A stretch of 64,000 bases of DNA from Xanthostigma xanthostigma (Eukaryota > Arthropoda > Insecta > Raphidioptera > Raphidiidae): the NCBI GenBank assembly GCA_963575645.1, contig OY754468.1, positions 23,026,465-23,090,464 of the forward strand. The letters run 5' to 3'. The notes under the pieces are model-generated. The model was not told the origin of the DNA. It made no database searches and worked only from the letters and a program-made list of their open reading frames with translations. A program made the translations under genes and the position numbers. The stretch's first letter is position 1. Every line of letters starts with the position of its first letter. This document shows, one piece after another, positions 12,421-25,158 of this stretch.

Positions 12421-14290
12421 TCAACTTCACTAGACGGATGTCTAATGTCATTAAAATGAGTTAGGTTATACAAAGTCAGGGCGCTAAACTATAATAATGC
12501 AGCTCTACACTTTCAATTGTTCAACGTTTGCTCGGGGATAGAATAAATGAAAACGAATTCAGAGCAAAATATTTGCCGAATGGCAGCATAGCCTGAGTTT
12601 TCTATTGAGCACCCCCAAAATGAAACGACAAATATTAAACGTGCTTACGGGACTTGTCCTTTTCAATAGATAAAATGGAAAGATTGGTTAGTCGCGGTTG
12701 GCTCCTCGTAGATCTTAAGTAAGATTTTATCAACTTTAATTTTGAGCTTCACATGAAGCCACCGAAACACAAATAGTTAAAAAAAATCTTAGACACAGTG
12801 CTAGAGTCGGAACAGACTCAGAATAATTCCATTTTATGATGAATCCATTGAATCGCTTCTGGGGAAGAAGTGCTGGCGGTCGCCCAATTCTTTTAGGTGA
12901 GTTTTTTGTAAGTATTCTCTGGCTGTGCGAGTGAGTTGTCGTTGTCACCCATTGATGCTTGGCACCCGAGGCGGACCGGCGCCTTCGCCGCCACTGTATA
13001 TGCCTATCCTGTGCTCCAAAAGATTTATGGTAATGATTACAAGATAAAGATTTTTCTTCCTTCTTAATTTGAGCCACTTTTTTGAGACCGATGAATGATA
13101 TAATGGTCATTAACTGAGAAGGGAATGGGAGGGGTTGTATGGAGCTATAAAAACACATTTGATATTGTTGTCGCTCCTTTTATGTGATTTAAAGATAACA
13201 TAGTATTTCAGAGAAAAGAGGTAGCTGCATTTTTAGAGCGTAATTAAAACCTGGTCTCAATCTTAGTTCATTGTTCAAATAAAAAAAAACTCGGATTGCT
13301 GTGCCAAAACTCTGCCGACAATATAGTGTATTTTCTAATTTATTACGCGAACTTAGGTATGTTTTTGGACAAAATAAAAAAATGTCACCCTTAAAATATA
13401 GTTTTTTCTATATAAATATTATTATATCCACAAACTAGTGTTTTCATAAAATGTATAAGTCCGTTCCTTTCTTTATTAAAACTTTAGCAGCATATTTTAA
13501 TAATCACTAAAAGGTAAAATTTCTTTGAAACAATTTTGAAAATTTTATCAATATTTTTGGGCCCAAAAATGTTTTACAACCCCTAAATACCATTCTCAAA
13601 ATGGGCCGAACACGTTAAGTCTATCGAGTGTTATCGTGCTAACACTATGTAAATATTGTTCAGGAGGCTATGAAACGCCGATAAACTTTAATCCGACCCC
13701 TAGGTTCCACCATCCAACTGTCGCCAATAGTGGTACCTACCTATGTGCCATTTGGCAAATATACACTAATGATCAGTCATCTACATTAGATTAGATTATA
13801 GACGCTCAGCATCTGAGGTCATCAGAATCAATATCAGCCATCTAGTTGATGAACTCAGTGAATCAGTGAATCGTGCTGAGAGTTGTAGTAAAGCTTGACA
13901 AACAATGGTGAGAAGAAATCGTCTGTATAAAATATTTTCGCAGGCCGCGAGATTTTACAATGAAAGAGGAAGAAATTCTGGTTGCCTCACAGTTTGACTA
14001 CTTACGTCACGTGCTCAAAATGTTCATTTATATTTTCTGTCTCTATGCTTTTACTCTCTTACACATTTCAGAATCCACATTTACTACTATAATTCTAAAC
14101 CTTAATCTCCAGCAGACTTTCGGCATGCCTAGTCACTTCAAAGAACAGGAGATAGCCCGGCTAGTTTGTCGGTTTTAGATAAACTTACATAATATTTACG
14201 ATTTATAGAATAGAACAGAAAACATAGCATGCATTGCTTAACCTATTAAGGATGCCACATGTCAATTACAATCAAGAACAATTTTACAAT
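12421..14290. other. No gene recognised
   Basis: The longest frame (12736-13158, minus, 140 codons) is low-complexity with Arg and Ser runs and no recognisable domain. No repeats with defined ends seen. Confidence 0.35.
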
Positions 14291-14876
14291 TCTATACTTA
14301 ATAAAACTGACTGACTGACTGACGACAGCGTGGTGTAATGGTCAGCCTGCTGGCCTTTGGATTGTACTGTCGTGGGTTCGAATTACTCTGCTCATGGATA
14401 TTTTGTGTTTGTCGTTTAACCCAGCTTCGATATTTAACTATACTGGCCAGATACCAAGAGGTAGTGCCCTCCCCAAGTGATATTCTCTTGTATATGTGCA
14501 CATGCTCTATATATTATGTGGATATAATATACAATAATTTAGATATCTTTAAAAAAAAAACTGACTGACTGATAGACAACGTATAGCCTAAGCCGACGGG
14601 TCTAGATGAAATTTTACACAGGAGTTCCTTGTATCACGTAGGTGAGAACTCAGAACGAATTTTTGAAAATCCATTCCCTAAAGGGGCTAAATATTTATTC
14701 TATAAATTAAAAAAATGTCAAATATCGGCTAATTTTAGATGATACTAAAAATTACAGACATCTGATCAAGAGCCAACAAATATAATACTGTAGTACGGCG
14801 TAGCCGAAGGCGTGATAACTGTTATATAAAACATGGTTTCGTCTCAATCGCGTGCGAAGCCACGGGTAACGACTAG
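14291..14876 (+). mobile_element. Helitron-like repeat interrupted by a SINE
   Basis: Begins TCTATACTTAATAAAACTGA and ends GGGTAACGACTAG before T. The style matches the 9322-9667 repeat (TC start, CTAG end). The SINE at 14323-14560 splits it. Confidence 0.4.
14323..14560 (+). mobile_element. tRNA-Gln-derived SINE
   Basis: The head GTGGTGTAATGGTCAGC is an A box in tRNA-Gln style, the anticodon-loop region reads CTTTGGA (TTG), and GGTTCGAATTAC is a B box. The 3' end is A10. The element is flanked on both sides by ACTGACTGACTGA, a plausible 13-bp target duplication, though the target is itself a tetranucleotide repeat. Confidence 0.65.
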
Positions 14877-14964
14877 TACTATGTTTTATAAGAAAATTCA
14901 GTTTTGTTTTCATAGTGTATGACACTATAGGCGTTTCTTCAATCTAGGTAAGTTGAAATATAGT

Positions 14965-15800
14965 CAGAATTGCCCCAGGATTCCTACGATTTGGACTACA
15001 AATATATTTGAAAGGCTAAGAGCAAAAGTGCCGTATTTTCAACTCGCTGGCAAGAGTGACGTAGAAATATGTTCGAGCGCAAAAATGCCACGGAAAAATG
15101 TTTCGGGCAAAATAATTGACGTTAAAAAAATCTCAAATTGAATTCTGTTAGAAACTAATTACTAATAATTTTTTTTATATTTTTTAGCTCGATTCTGAAG
15201 AAGACGCGAATCCGAAATGAATCGTCAATTATTTGAATTATAATTATATAATTTTTGTTAATATATAGGTAGTGTCTGAAAAATTAGTTGATAATTTTAT
15301 TTATTGAAGACGGTAGTCAAAGATTTGAATAGATATTTTTGATTAGTATACCGAAAATAACTGTTTAAAAATATGTGAAAATACTTAAGTCGTTTTTACC
15401 CGGAACATTTTTCCAATTCATTTTTGGCCGCGATCCCACACGTGTCAATTTCTACGTCACTTTTTCCGGCGACTTGAAAATACGCCACTTTTGCTCTCAG
15501 TCTGTTAAATATATTTGAGATCCAAATCGTAGGAGTCCAGGAGCAATTCTGACGATATTATAACTTAATCTAATAGATAATTACCCATTCAAATCTTTTT
15601 CAATATTTATATTTTAAAAAAATCTATCACGAATTGCATTAAAAATAAATAGAAACTAATTATTAATTATTTTTTTATATTTTTAGATCCGTTCTGAAGA
15701 AGATCCAAATAAGGATCGAAACGTTAATGTATTATTAATAATTTTTGTTAATATATTGTCTGAAAAATTGGTCGATAATTTTATTTATTGAAGGATAATT
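14965..15800. mobile_element. Large inverted repeat with hammerhead-like units in and after its loop
   Basis: The arms 14965-15110 and 15395-15555 are imperfect reverse complements (AAATATATTTGA, GACGTAGAAAT, AAAAATG blocks). The loop carries a degenerate motif at 15195-15221; a better one lies beyond the right arm at 15694-15725 (CTGAAGA, GATCC/GGATC, GAAACGTT). Both motifs are followed by the Penelope-like tail CTGAAAAATT.GT.GATAAT. Confidence 0.5.
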
Positions 15801-16895
15801 ACGCATGTATTCGGGTATTGACATAATGTTTAATTTGATAACAGATTTGATTTAGGTTTTTTCTTCAGTACAAGGGACAAATATTTGACGTTAAAAGTTC
15901 AAAGAGAATTACCACAAATTAATAACTTTGTTGAACGAATTATTTCAAGTATGTTTGTAATTAACTTTTAATTAAAACACGATGCAGGTATGTGGTACAC
16001 ATTGTTACATTTCACCTACCCTATATACGGTGTGAGGTGCATCCTAATGTTAGCACGGGTTTATTTTAGAGAGGCGCGAGAGTACAGAATGTGAACGGGT
16101 TAAAATGTGCAGACACACCACATGATCACAGTCATAGAGTTTCTTTATATGCAAATACAGGGTTAGAATGTTCTATGAGCAGGATGGAAATACAGAATTA
16201 TCCCATTTAACATATAGTGTAATCAAATTATGAATGTTAATGAAGATAAAGCATTTATTTGCTCGAGTGGTCATTCTATTATTCTCGACAACTCAAATAA
16301 TGTCAACCATGTTATATGAATTTACGGTTATTTCTGAATCTGGCTAAATCAGATCAGAGATTAATTTACTGTTGCTAATTCCTGTATAAAGACGACACAA
16401 AAAACACATACGCGTAACAAAAATATATAAAATTTAATAAAACTATTAGTGTTACCAGACCCTGTCCCTTAAAAAGCGGTAGTACCACCTAAATAAACCG
16501 GATAGATTAAGAGAAAAAAAACGGTAGATTCAAAAAGTTTAGAAAAAACATTACGTTTAGTACTTGCACAAAATCATTGCTTATTAGTCAGTTTTGACTT
16601 ACTACCAAAATATTGATCAGTATGCGGAGTTAACATTACAATAAACTCGCTATATTAAACCAAAACATTAAACAGGATAAATGTCCACGAATATTAGAGT
16701 ATAACAGTATTAAATGAATTATGTTGACTTATGCTGGGTTGCAGAAAGGATTGCAAAAAATTTGATTTCACAATGACCTTAGATTGTGATTATTTAATTA
16801 CAGTTACCATACATCAGGAGTACTCTAATGTATTCAAATTGCCAGTCATCTAGAACATTAGATTGTACTCTCACAAAAACAAATGAATGCCTATA
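15801..16895. other. No gene recognised
   Basis: AT-rich sequence without coding character or defined repeats. Confidence 0.35.
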
Positions 16896-17080
16896 TAGAA
16901 AAAAAATAAGTTCAAAAACTAAAACCCGACTACTGGAAGTATGAAACAAGAAAATATTCTCATCTGAGGATAGCCGTGATTATATGCCACTTACCTTAAG
17001 AAAACATTACATTTTAACAGTATAGTAATAAGCGATCATAAGCTCTAGAGTAAAGTGCATCACCCTATACATCTAGAGAG
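16896..17080 (+). mobile_element. Half of a fold-back MITE also present at 44536-44950
   Basis: Shares ACTAAAACCCGACTACTG, ACAAGAAAATATTCTCATC and GAGGATAGCCGTG with the element in intron 2 of copy 2; here only one arm is recognisable. Confidence 0.5.
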
Positions 17081-17511
17081 GCTTCGTCGCAGTCGGGTAA
17101 AAAGATCGCTTTTCAAGCTAAATTTTGATCAAAATACGTACAAGACCGTTGTTTCGAAGTGGAAACTATCCTAAATCCATGAATACACAGTTTAAGAAAA
17201 ATACCGTTTCAATCGATGTGTTATTTTACGAGCAGGATCGATTTAAAACTCTATTATGCTTTTCATATGTAGAAATATGTATATTCACGATCTAAGGGCA
17301 TTGTTATATCAATTTTTTTTACTGTTTAGCACGTAAGATAATTATTTTTCTGTTTAGTATAGTATAAAACGGAATGCTATAGCAATATAATGTAAGGTAC
17401 ACGGTAGAGTTGAATACTAGCTAATGGTACCTAACTTATGAATTAGAAAATCTACTATAATGTAAAACCTTACAGAACAGAATGGATGCGGGAGTTAAAA
17501 ACGGTAGATTA

Positions 17512-18496
17512 AGGCTACGCTTATAGTGGATGCGTTTTCTGACGAACTGATGTTCATGACAAACGTCAGAAATGTTGGTCAGATATCGATGGTTATAGTG
17601 TATGCGTATTCTGTTTTGACAAATTGTTGCTTCGCGTAGCATTTCTAAACTTTACCGAGATGGATAATAATAATTTTAAAGAATATTATCAGTATTTAGA
17701 AAGTCCTTTATTAAAAGTTTTACTTCTGACGGGAAAAAGTGAATATGTAAACTAAGTGTTTGCGTCGAGACAAATTAACGGAGAGTATCATATACGTTAT
17801 TTCCACAATTATTGGAGCAGCCTAACAAATTTGCAGAATATTTTAGGATATCTCCAGAAACATTAAATTATATCCTTTAAGGAATTGAAGAAACTATAAT
17901 CTAAGCAATCAAATTTTCATATCTTTAGCTAGTGTGTCCCATTTTTGACGGGAAAGATCTCTATTATGGTAACTTTTCTGGTTTATGTCCCACAACATCT
18001 GTTTTAAAACACTAATGATATTAATTTTTCAACATCCATGTTTAAAAATAACAATATTCGCTTCAATTCGCATTAAAATATCAAGCCAGTTTGAACGATT
18101 TTGTTGTTCTGACAAGTTCGTACGTTATCTGACGAACAATTCGCAAGCACTGTAACCGCAATAATATATTTATGTGTATTTGATTCATTTGAACGACTTC
18201 TGACGTGTTCGTCAGAACATCGGTTCGTCAAAAAACGCATCCATTATACTGCCGTAAAAAGGCAAAAGGCAGTAAGTGACCAGCTTATGAAATTGAGTAA
18301 ATGAAGATTTACTAAAAATGTATTGACCGTCCAGAATTTTAGATTATGGAAAACAAAACATGGGGGAAACATTTTTTAAAGACAATAAAATTATTGCTGC
18401 AGCACTTACTGCTGTCGTTGGTTTGAGTATGAACTCATTTTTCAACAAATGTCACTTAGTGCCCTTTGCCTTTTTAGGGTAGTATAACCGTAGCCT
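17512..18496 (+). mobile_element. PIF/Harbinger relic with transposase N-terminus
   Basis: Left end AGGCTACGCTTATAG after TTA; right end resembles its complement (GTATAACCGTAGCCT). A decayed reading MDNNNFKEYYQYLESP starts at 17660, and 17779-17880 reads YTLFPQLLEQPNKFAEYF then RISPETLNYIL, which is the HARBI1-type transposase N-terminal pattern. The catalytic part is absent. A second MITE is nested near the right end. Confidence 0.55.
18257..18474. mobile_element. MITE nested in the Harbinger relic
   Basis: Inverted ends AAAAGGCAAAAGGC and its near complement, continued by AGT(A)AGTGAC / GTCACTTAGT, flanked by TA. 218 bp. Confidence 0.5.
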
Positions 18497-20050
18497 AGAA
18501 AAAAAGAAGGACAACAGAATTAGTAAAAAACCGGTAGATCTGCCGCTAAAATGGGAGATCTGGCAACACTGAAAACAATGGAAATTAAATATCAAACCTT
18601 GGCATCACGCGCTTTGCAATCTTGATCAAGCTAAATCATCCACAATGTCTGTCCAGTGTTCTCACATTCACAGAAAACCTATGCTGTAATGCAATTTGAT
18701 TCGAAAATAACTATTATTGTTTAATATAAACTTCATCTTATTGTATTTGGTCCGTTGCCAAAACCACTCATAAAACACATCGCACTAAAACTAAACTTGC
18801 ACTAATATAACCATTAAAACTAAAGTCATTCACCTTTTTATTCCGATCATGTCACAACAGCCATACCTACTTTCATTGCATAATAACTTTTTCTACAGTC
18901 AGATTGTAAAGTGGCTTACAGATATACTAATAATTAATCATTATAACTGCACAAGAATGTTGGTATAGCTTGTGGATTTGATTGAAGGATTGTGTACATT
19001 TCAAATGATGCGTGTTATTCGTTCACTTGCGCAGTTACAATTGCTATTAGCAAACATGTTTAGCTGTGTGAGGGCCGCTTTATATAAATGAATTGAAAAA
19101 ATATTATACATCTAGCATAAAAAAATAATATAAAATATGCCTTTTCCAACACATTATAAAAAAGGTTATCAAAAGTTTCTTGTCATTGTAATTTAGGCCT
19201 TTCTTGGTAAACCGTCTCTTCAAGCATCAACTGCTTTATAAGTCGTTTTTTTCCGTTGTTTTTTTGTTATCTGGCATATTATTACGAGAAATTTACCTAC
19301 AACGTAATAAATATGGCGACATTCAAAGGGTAATTTTGAAATCAATGTAAATTTATTATCACTTTTTTCCGTGTTTGTTAAACATAGGAAATATCTGTCA
19401 GTGGTCAAATGTACAACGTTCTTTAATGATGATTATATCACGAGTTCGCCCACAATGACCAACCGTATGACGTAATTGTAGTATAGAAGTTTGGTTTTCA
19501 TACAAACTCCTAACAGAGTTAGTTCGAAACATTCTTGGTTTCCGGACTTGTAGGCGGTGGTGCATTGATATTTCTACCTGATGTTTCGTCTACAACTGCG
19601 GTAGACATTATCAAAGGAGATGTGGTAGCGGGCAAAGAGTCCTTCTAGACTGCACTTGTTCAATGGGAACTGTTTCTCAGTCAAGTTTATAGTTTCCTAA
19701 ATTAACCTGCTCGGTTTGATACACTAAACTAATTATTGCAATTATTTCTTGTGTTTACCTCAAAATGTTAGCAAGTACTGAATTGAACATTTTCCTCAGT
19801 TCATGAGAAGTGACTGTTACTTAACCCAGTGTAATTACATTAACTATTAGATTTGCGCCCTTACATTTACCTATAATAATTAGCATTGTAATTACAGAAG
19901 CAAACAGCGCGAAGTGGCAAGCGCGTATATCCGAGCACACAGTTTCGGTTATAGAATATACAGTACAGACATTACGCAACGCGAAATAGTGAGAGCAAAC
20001 ATGCGGTCAAAAGGAAAAAGATTATATACCAAGTCCGCTCGTACATCTAA
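18497..20050. other. No gene; divergent hammerhead-like motif near 19580-19615 (minus)
   Basis: No coding signal. On the minus strand TTGATAAT, then GTCTAC/GTAGAC pairing, then GAAACATC recalls the motif of other repeats but lacks the exact CTGANGA box. Confidence 0.35.
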
Positions 20051-20433
20051 AGGCCCCCATACACATCGTTCTTTTTTGGCAGTTTTAACCGCACGGGTAA
20101 AACTTTACGGGTAAAACGGTCGATGTGTGGCCAAAAACCGTCCTTCTTACCGGCGTTAAAAATATCTGCTGCTGCTTGATTTAAACCGTCCGTTTTAAAC
20201 GTGGTCGTTCAAGTCGGCCCGTGTGTGTGACGACGCAGTTAAAAAGGACGGGTTTTGTTCGACTCTGTAACGTTGTAGGATCCCCATCAAAGCAGATCAG
20301 ATGATGCCACGACTTCAGAAAAACTGAACGAAACAACGCCTAGTGTGTGGATATGGTCGTTGTTCGTGTTTACCCGTACAGTTTTACCCGTGCGGTTAAA
20401 ACTGCCAAAAAAGAACGAGGTGTATGGGGGCCT
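20051..20433 (+). mobile_element. Harbinger-type MITE, family 1, copy A
   Basis: 383 bp between two TAA target duplications, with terminal inverted repeats of about 50 bp beginning AGGCCCCCATACAC. A second copy is at 38764-39136 in the opposite orientation. Confidence 0.75.
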
Positions 20434-20621
20434 TAAGGATACCGACCCGCTTATCACAGAAACCGATTTTGATGAAACAATGCTCGAGCGAGCAACAGCA
20501 CGCGTACCGTACGCGCTGACCGTCGGTTGTCAAAATGCGTTTATATGGTATAAACTGAGATGCTTGTCTAATGTACAGTTGCGAACAGAAATTAATCCTT
20601 CTGCAGTAAAATCTATAATAT

Positions 20622-21011
20622 GTGCAATGCGCATATTATTTATACAAACAGTTACGAAAGAAAGGACGAAGAAGATATCATGTTCACCCAATATTTGTAG
20701 AACGGCTAAAAGAAGATGAAGTCTGTAAACTGTTTTCAAAATTGCAAGAAGACGAGGAAAATTTGTTTGTTAAATTTTACTCGTACTGTACAAAAGTACG
20801 TACGCGCGTACTTGTTCAGCCTCGTACTAAATGCGTTCATACATTTTCATGGCTATCGACGGTCGACCGACGATTTCTGTCAGCGCGACGTAGCTATTAT
20901 CAGAAACTTGTAGAATTTGAAACGAAAACGGGGGGCACATGCGACAATTATATAAGAAGTGTAGAAAGTAGCTCTCAATTAAAAAATGTATTTATGATAC
21001 AAAATGAATAA
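20622..21011 (+). pseudogene. Harbinger transposase N-terminal fragment
   Basis: A 129-codon frame contains RRRYHVHPIFVERLKEDEV followed by LFSKLQEDEENLFVKFYSY, which fits the first conserved block of Harbinger/HARBI1 transposases (R..W/YVHPI....G....L...L..DEE.FF.YFR). The later DDE part is missing and the C-terminus loses similarity. It begins 190 bp right of MITE copy A; whether the two were once one element is unclear. Confidence 0.5.
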
Positions 21012-21435
21012 TGCGCCACACGGTTTAAAGTTAAAGTTAAAAACATATCTGTAAAGAAATTATTTTATGCTTTTTAATTTGCTTTAAAAACGTGGTATAT
21101 TAAACATTTTTTATTATATTATTTTTATGGCTGAATCCATCTATAGACTTTGTCTCTTCATCGACGGATGAGCACGTCTAGCTATTGCTTCGCAAAAAAA
21201 ATAATATGAGTGATTTTGTCTTGTGGCCGTGATTATTGTTGAAGTTCTATTATCTAAGTGAGCGCAGAGGCCGAGGTGGAATCAGTCGAGGCGACGTATT
21301 TAATTACAGATACACAGAGAGTATATACACAAAGGATGCGGTCACATCAAGTACGTATCATAACACAATTATACCGACTGTTTGGGGAAGGTGAGCGAGG
21401 TGCGTCTCAGTAACAGCAGCAAGACTTGCATCTAA

Positions 21436-21845
21436 AGGCCGCTGCACACGAGGCTGGATTCCTTGCTAGATTTTTCTAGCGCTGATTTTATTGATTGCTT
21501 TTATGTGCTCGCTTCACACGATACGTCTTTTCAAGCTTGTTTTGTGGATGGATCTGGTGCGCGCGCAATGACAGTTCAAATATAAACACAGAGCAAAACG
21601 TGTCTGTTGTCTGACTCTTTGTGGGCGTTGGTTCATGTCGCCCACGTGAACAGATACTGTTTTTTGATTGGTTATTGCTCAGAGCAAGGAGAGGACCCAG
21701 CAAGAAAAATAGCCCCTAGCTGTTCTAATTTTACATTCCATCTAGCTCGCAGCTGAACCCGAAGTGACGTCATTTCCAGCCTCGTAGCCAGCCTGCCGGC
21801 CAGTAGAAGTCCCAGCAGTATTTCCAGCGTTGTGTGCAGCGGCCT
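21436..21845 (+). mobile_element. Harbinger-type MITE, family 2
   Basis: 410 bp flanked by TAA, ends AGGCCGCTGCACACGAGGC and its near complement. Relatives lie in intron 4 of all three peptidase genes. Confidence 0.75.
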
Positions 21846-22412
21846 TAAGGCTGCACTTACAACAAATCCGTGTTTCTCCTGATTCGATGTCGGTTGATAT
21901 CGGAAGAAAAGCAAACACCAAGATTATAATGTAGGTGCCAATATTGGAAAGAGAAGTCCGAATTCCTTTCCAACGTAAAGTGTTTGTTTTTCTTCGGTCA
22001 ACCTCGGATCGGGAATAATACGGATCCAATGTATGTGCAGCCTTATCTTACAGCAGCGATAAACATGATTCGTCAGACACAAAGGATCCGGTTACATCAA
22101 ATAGATGCTCTAACGCAATTAGAGCTATGCTGTTCAGGAATTATTGCAAGGCGAGGACAGACTTCAGTAACAGTAAGGATTGCTTCACACAAGTTATCTT
22201 ACAGCGGCGATAAAAGAAGTCACTCCACAAATCTTCCCATTCCGTTCCCAGACGTCAAAAAATAGATCAAAACCAAAGTCCGCAAAAGTTGGCAATCTGA
22301 ATGAACGACAATTGCCAACAACAATTTTCGCATCATCAAACCGGAAGTTTTGAAATGGACCAACCTCTTCCTATGAATCGAAAAGAGAACACATATTTAG
22401 ATCATAATATTA
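21846..22412. other. No gene recognised
   Basis: Short frames only. A CACAAAGGATCCGGTTACATC block at about 22079 resembles one at 21331 (CACAAAGGATGCGGTCACATC), suggesting an old local duplication around the MITE at 21436. A small inverted pair (AGAAAAGCAAACAC) lies at about 21906-21994. Confidence 0.35.
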
Positions 22413-23319
22413 GGGGAGGGAGGGGGAATGGCGCTCACTGGGTAATGGCGCTCACCTCTGTAACTCTGTCAAAAAGAAACGTAGCGACACGTCACGTCGC
22501 GTGAAGCGCGAGGGGAGGGGGCCTTTAATAGACAGCGTTGCAAACGGACAGTCAGCTCGCGTCATGTGACCGTGAAGAGCGTTTCTTCGTTTGCGGCCGC
22601 ACTGATCTAATTTTTAATTAGGTGTTTTTTGTCGGTAAGTCCAAAACTTTAATGCTTAGGTATTTAATTACTAATTTTACTTTTCTGCCAATAAACTATT
22701 CTATTTTGTGATATTGCAGTCAATTTTCAACAATCGTGTATGATTTTTTTAAAATTTCAAATTAATTACAAAACGACCGGTTAGGGTTATACCGCTCATC
22801 TGAGCGCCATTACCCCTTAGTGACTTATTTTTTTATTGTTTTAGATAGATATGCCAAGAAATCGTCAAAGGACCACCGCTAAAGCGGCTTGGACCAAAGA
22901 AGCCCGTTTTCCACCCAACAGCAAGAAACTGAAATTGCTGAACAAGTTAAGTTGCTGGGCTCGCTATATTATGGACTCAATGTTGCAGATTTGCGTAAAC
23001 TTGTTTATAAATTTGCTGAGCGCAACAATATCAAAAACAATTTTGATCAAAGCAGCAAAACAGCCAGATTGGATTGGGTACACTTCTTTATGAGACCCTG
23101 AGCGGCATTATCCAAAGTCAGGGGCAATGCCGCTCAAACATGTTTTTTAAATAATGTTTTCCTACTACTAGTAGGTGAAAGATATATGCTTTTGTTGTTA
23201 AATTGTTGATTACTCGATAATTAAAGACTTTGTTACTCTTGTTAATTTTGATTCATAATAAATAATTTAAAAAGTACACCATGATTTCCTTAAGTGAACG
23301 CCATTCCCCCGTCCTACCC
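22413..23319 (+). mobile_element. pogo/Tigger-type element relic
   Basis: Inverted ends of the type GGGGGAATGGCG.TCACT next to TA. From 22851 a frame starts MPRNRQRTTAKAAWTKE, then needs a frame change to FSTQQQETEIAEQVKLL and DLRKLVYKFAERNNI at 22889-23101, which is the CENP-B/pogo DNA-binding region of such transposases. The catalytic domain is missing. GCGCTCA-type motifs recur inside (22432, 22449, near 22800, near 23130), perhaps subterminal binding sites. Confidence 0.55.
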
Positions 23320-23387
23320 TATATCTAACAGTTACAATAAGTTTTTTTATTAGAGCTACTATATAATAGTGAAAAACTCTATTACAT

Positions 23388-23640
23388 ACCTCAAGCTGGT
23401 CGAAAGGTGGTAAATTGTTAAAACAACATACATGATCATATTATTATGGGTTAAAAAATATTAATATGAACACCTTATTATAAAAAATCATTAAAAAAAT
23501 TATTAAATGTTTTATAAAAATGTCACGCAGTAAAAAATTTATTGAAATATTTGTCTGACAATATATAACCATAGAGCACTTTCTGTGGACTGATATTTGA
23601 TACTGATCAATTTGTGATTAAAACGATCTTTTGAGATTTT
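23388..23640 (-). repeat. Repeat shared with 51571-51795
   Basis: CCTCAAGCTGGTC..GTGGTAA, CATGATCATA.TATTATG and ACTTTCTGTG blocks occur in the same order at 51571-51795, where a hammerhead-like motif adjoins it; here that motif is lost. Confidence 0.45.
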
Positions 23641-23941
23641 TGTGAGCAATTTAGCAACAGTTAATCTGTAATTTCAATCGAAATACTAAACTTTACTTAT
23701 TAATGTGAAACATCTAATGACGCGTTTTGTTGGGAGTAAAACCGTGCAAATGGGGTGACACTTATGGGAGGAAGTTAGGTTTGTAGGCGTTGGATAATGG
23801 CTTTAGTTGAAGGCAACATCTAGATAACCGAGCGAAATTTAGTTACTAGATGAAAGCGCGTGACGCTTGCTTTGTGTATGCATTGGAATATAACTTGGGT
23901 TTTCTTAAAGACAACTAGATGACACAGCAAAATTTAGTTAC

Positions 23942-24060
23942 AGGGCAATATTTAGTTACTAGAATTTCGTTAGTCGACCGGGTGAAATTTAGTTGCTAAA
24001 ATTTTGCTTAAATTTGTGTTTCACATCTGCCAGACGTCCCACGATGACTCACTTTTTTTT
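23942..24060 (+). repeat. Dispersed repeat, copy B
   Basis: Direct-orientation match of 2430-2525 (TTTAGTTACTAGAATTTCG and the CATCTGCCA..CGTCCCAC blocks). Confidence 0.5.
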
Positions 24061-24534
24061 AATCAATACGTTTATTTATTTTATTTCAGATTTTTCCGAT
24101 TTATACTTAAGAGAAATTTTTCTGGTGACCCGTTAATTCAGTTTAGGGCTGTGTCGGAGGTAGATTTTTCCGATCTTAGTTAATATCGGAAGTAACAGCC
24201 CTAGTATACTGAAAAGCCACTGTAAACGTATCTAAAATGCTCATGCAGCGGTAGTGAATACGCAATAATTAAATACATTATCATACAGCAATTCTATTAA
24301 TGACTGTACATACAGCCACTATCAACGTCTCTGCAATACTGTTGATATACATATTACATAATACACAGCATTAATTGTAACAACAGACATTACACGCATG
24401 TGTGAATATGTAATATGCCATATTGGATCAGCGATATCAAATGCCGCGCCATTACATGCAAGACTAAACTGAAGTAAAAAGAACTTTATCACTCAATTTA
24501 TTGCACGGAAAATACGATAGACGCAATGTATATA
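24061..24534. other. No gene; small hairpin near 24149-24205
   Basis: AGGGCTGT and ACAGCCCT enclose TTCCGAT/ATCGGA, forming a short imperfect hairpin. Nothing else seen. Confidence 0.3.
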
Positions 24535-25047
24535 CAGTGTGTTCACCGATAGTGGTAACAGTGAATAATTCTTGTTTCCTAGTAGATGCAAAACAAATTT
24601 TTATTCAACTCGAAATTTACTATTGGAAGCTGCTGAGGTAGGTATATTTTTTTGTACTTCAAATTCAACCAACATTTATTTATTTTTTCAAATGGAAAAA
24701 CATATTTTTTTACATTTTCGAAATCTCTATTTATTCTCTATAAATTCATTTAAGATTTTCATAAGGTTGCAGAAGAGAATATTCAAGCAAAACGTTATCG
24801 AATTATTAATTAAACAAATAGTAATTATGATTAACACTTATGTGTCTGGGAGTGCTATCAAAAACAATTATTTCTGTGTGTTTAATGAATAAATTGATAA
24901 CGTTTTTTCGCAAATATTTTCCTATGTAACCTTATGAAAATTTTATATAAATTTTTAGAGAAAAAAATGGAGATTTCGAAAATGTAAAAAAATTGTTGAC
25001 ATAAAAAATTGCATGTACACTTACGGTTAAGTTTGAAGGACAAAAAA

Positions 25048-25080
25048 ATAGATAGATAGATAGATAGATAGATATATATA
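25048..25080 (-). repeat. (ATCT)n microsatellite tail of the LINE
   Basis: A pure tetranucleotide run (GATA on the plus strand) at the 3' end of the minus-strand LINE. CR1/L2/Jockey-group LINEs often end in short simple repeats instead of poly(A). Confidence 0.7.
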
Positions 25081-25158
25081 TTTATTTCGAAAATAGCATA
25101 AAAGCTGTGAAATATGTCAATATACATTACATGAATAATAAATAAAATACAGATAAAA

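Noticed and set aside
12736-13158. Minus-strand frame of 140 codons
   Set aside because: Arg/Ser/His-rich low-complexity translation, no domain, no splice context; judged a chance frame.
21488-22029. Minus-strand frames in and near the MITE at 21436
   Set aside because: They overlap terminal repeats and have no family likeness.
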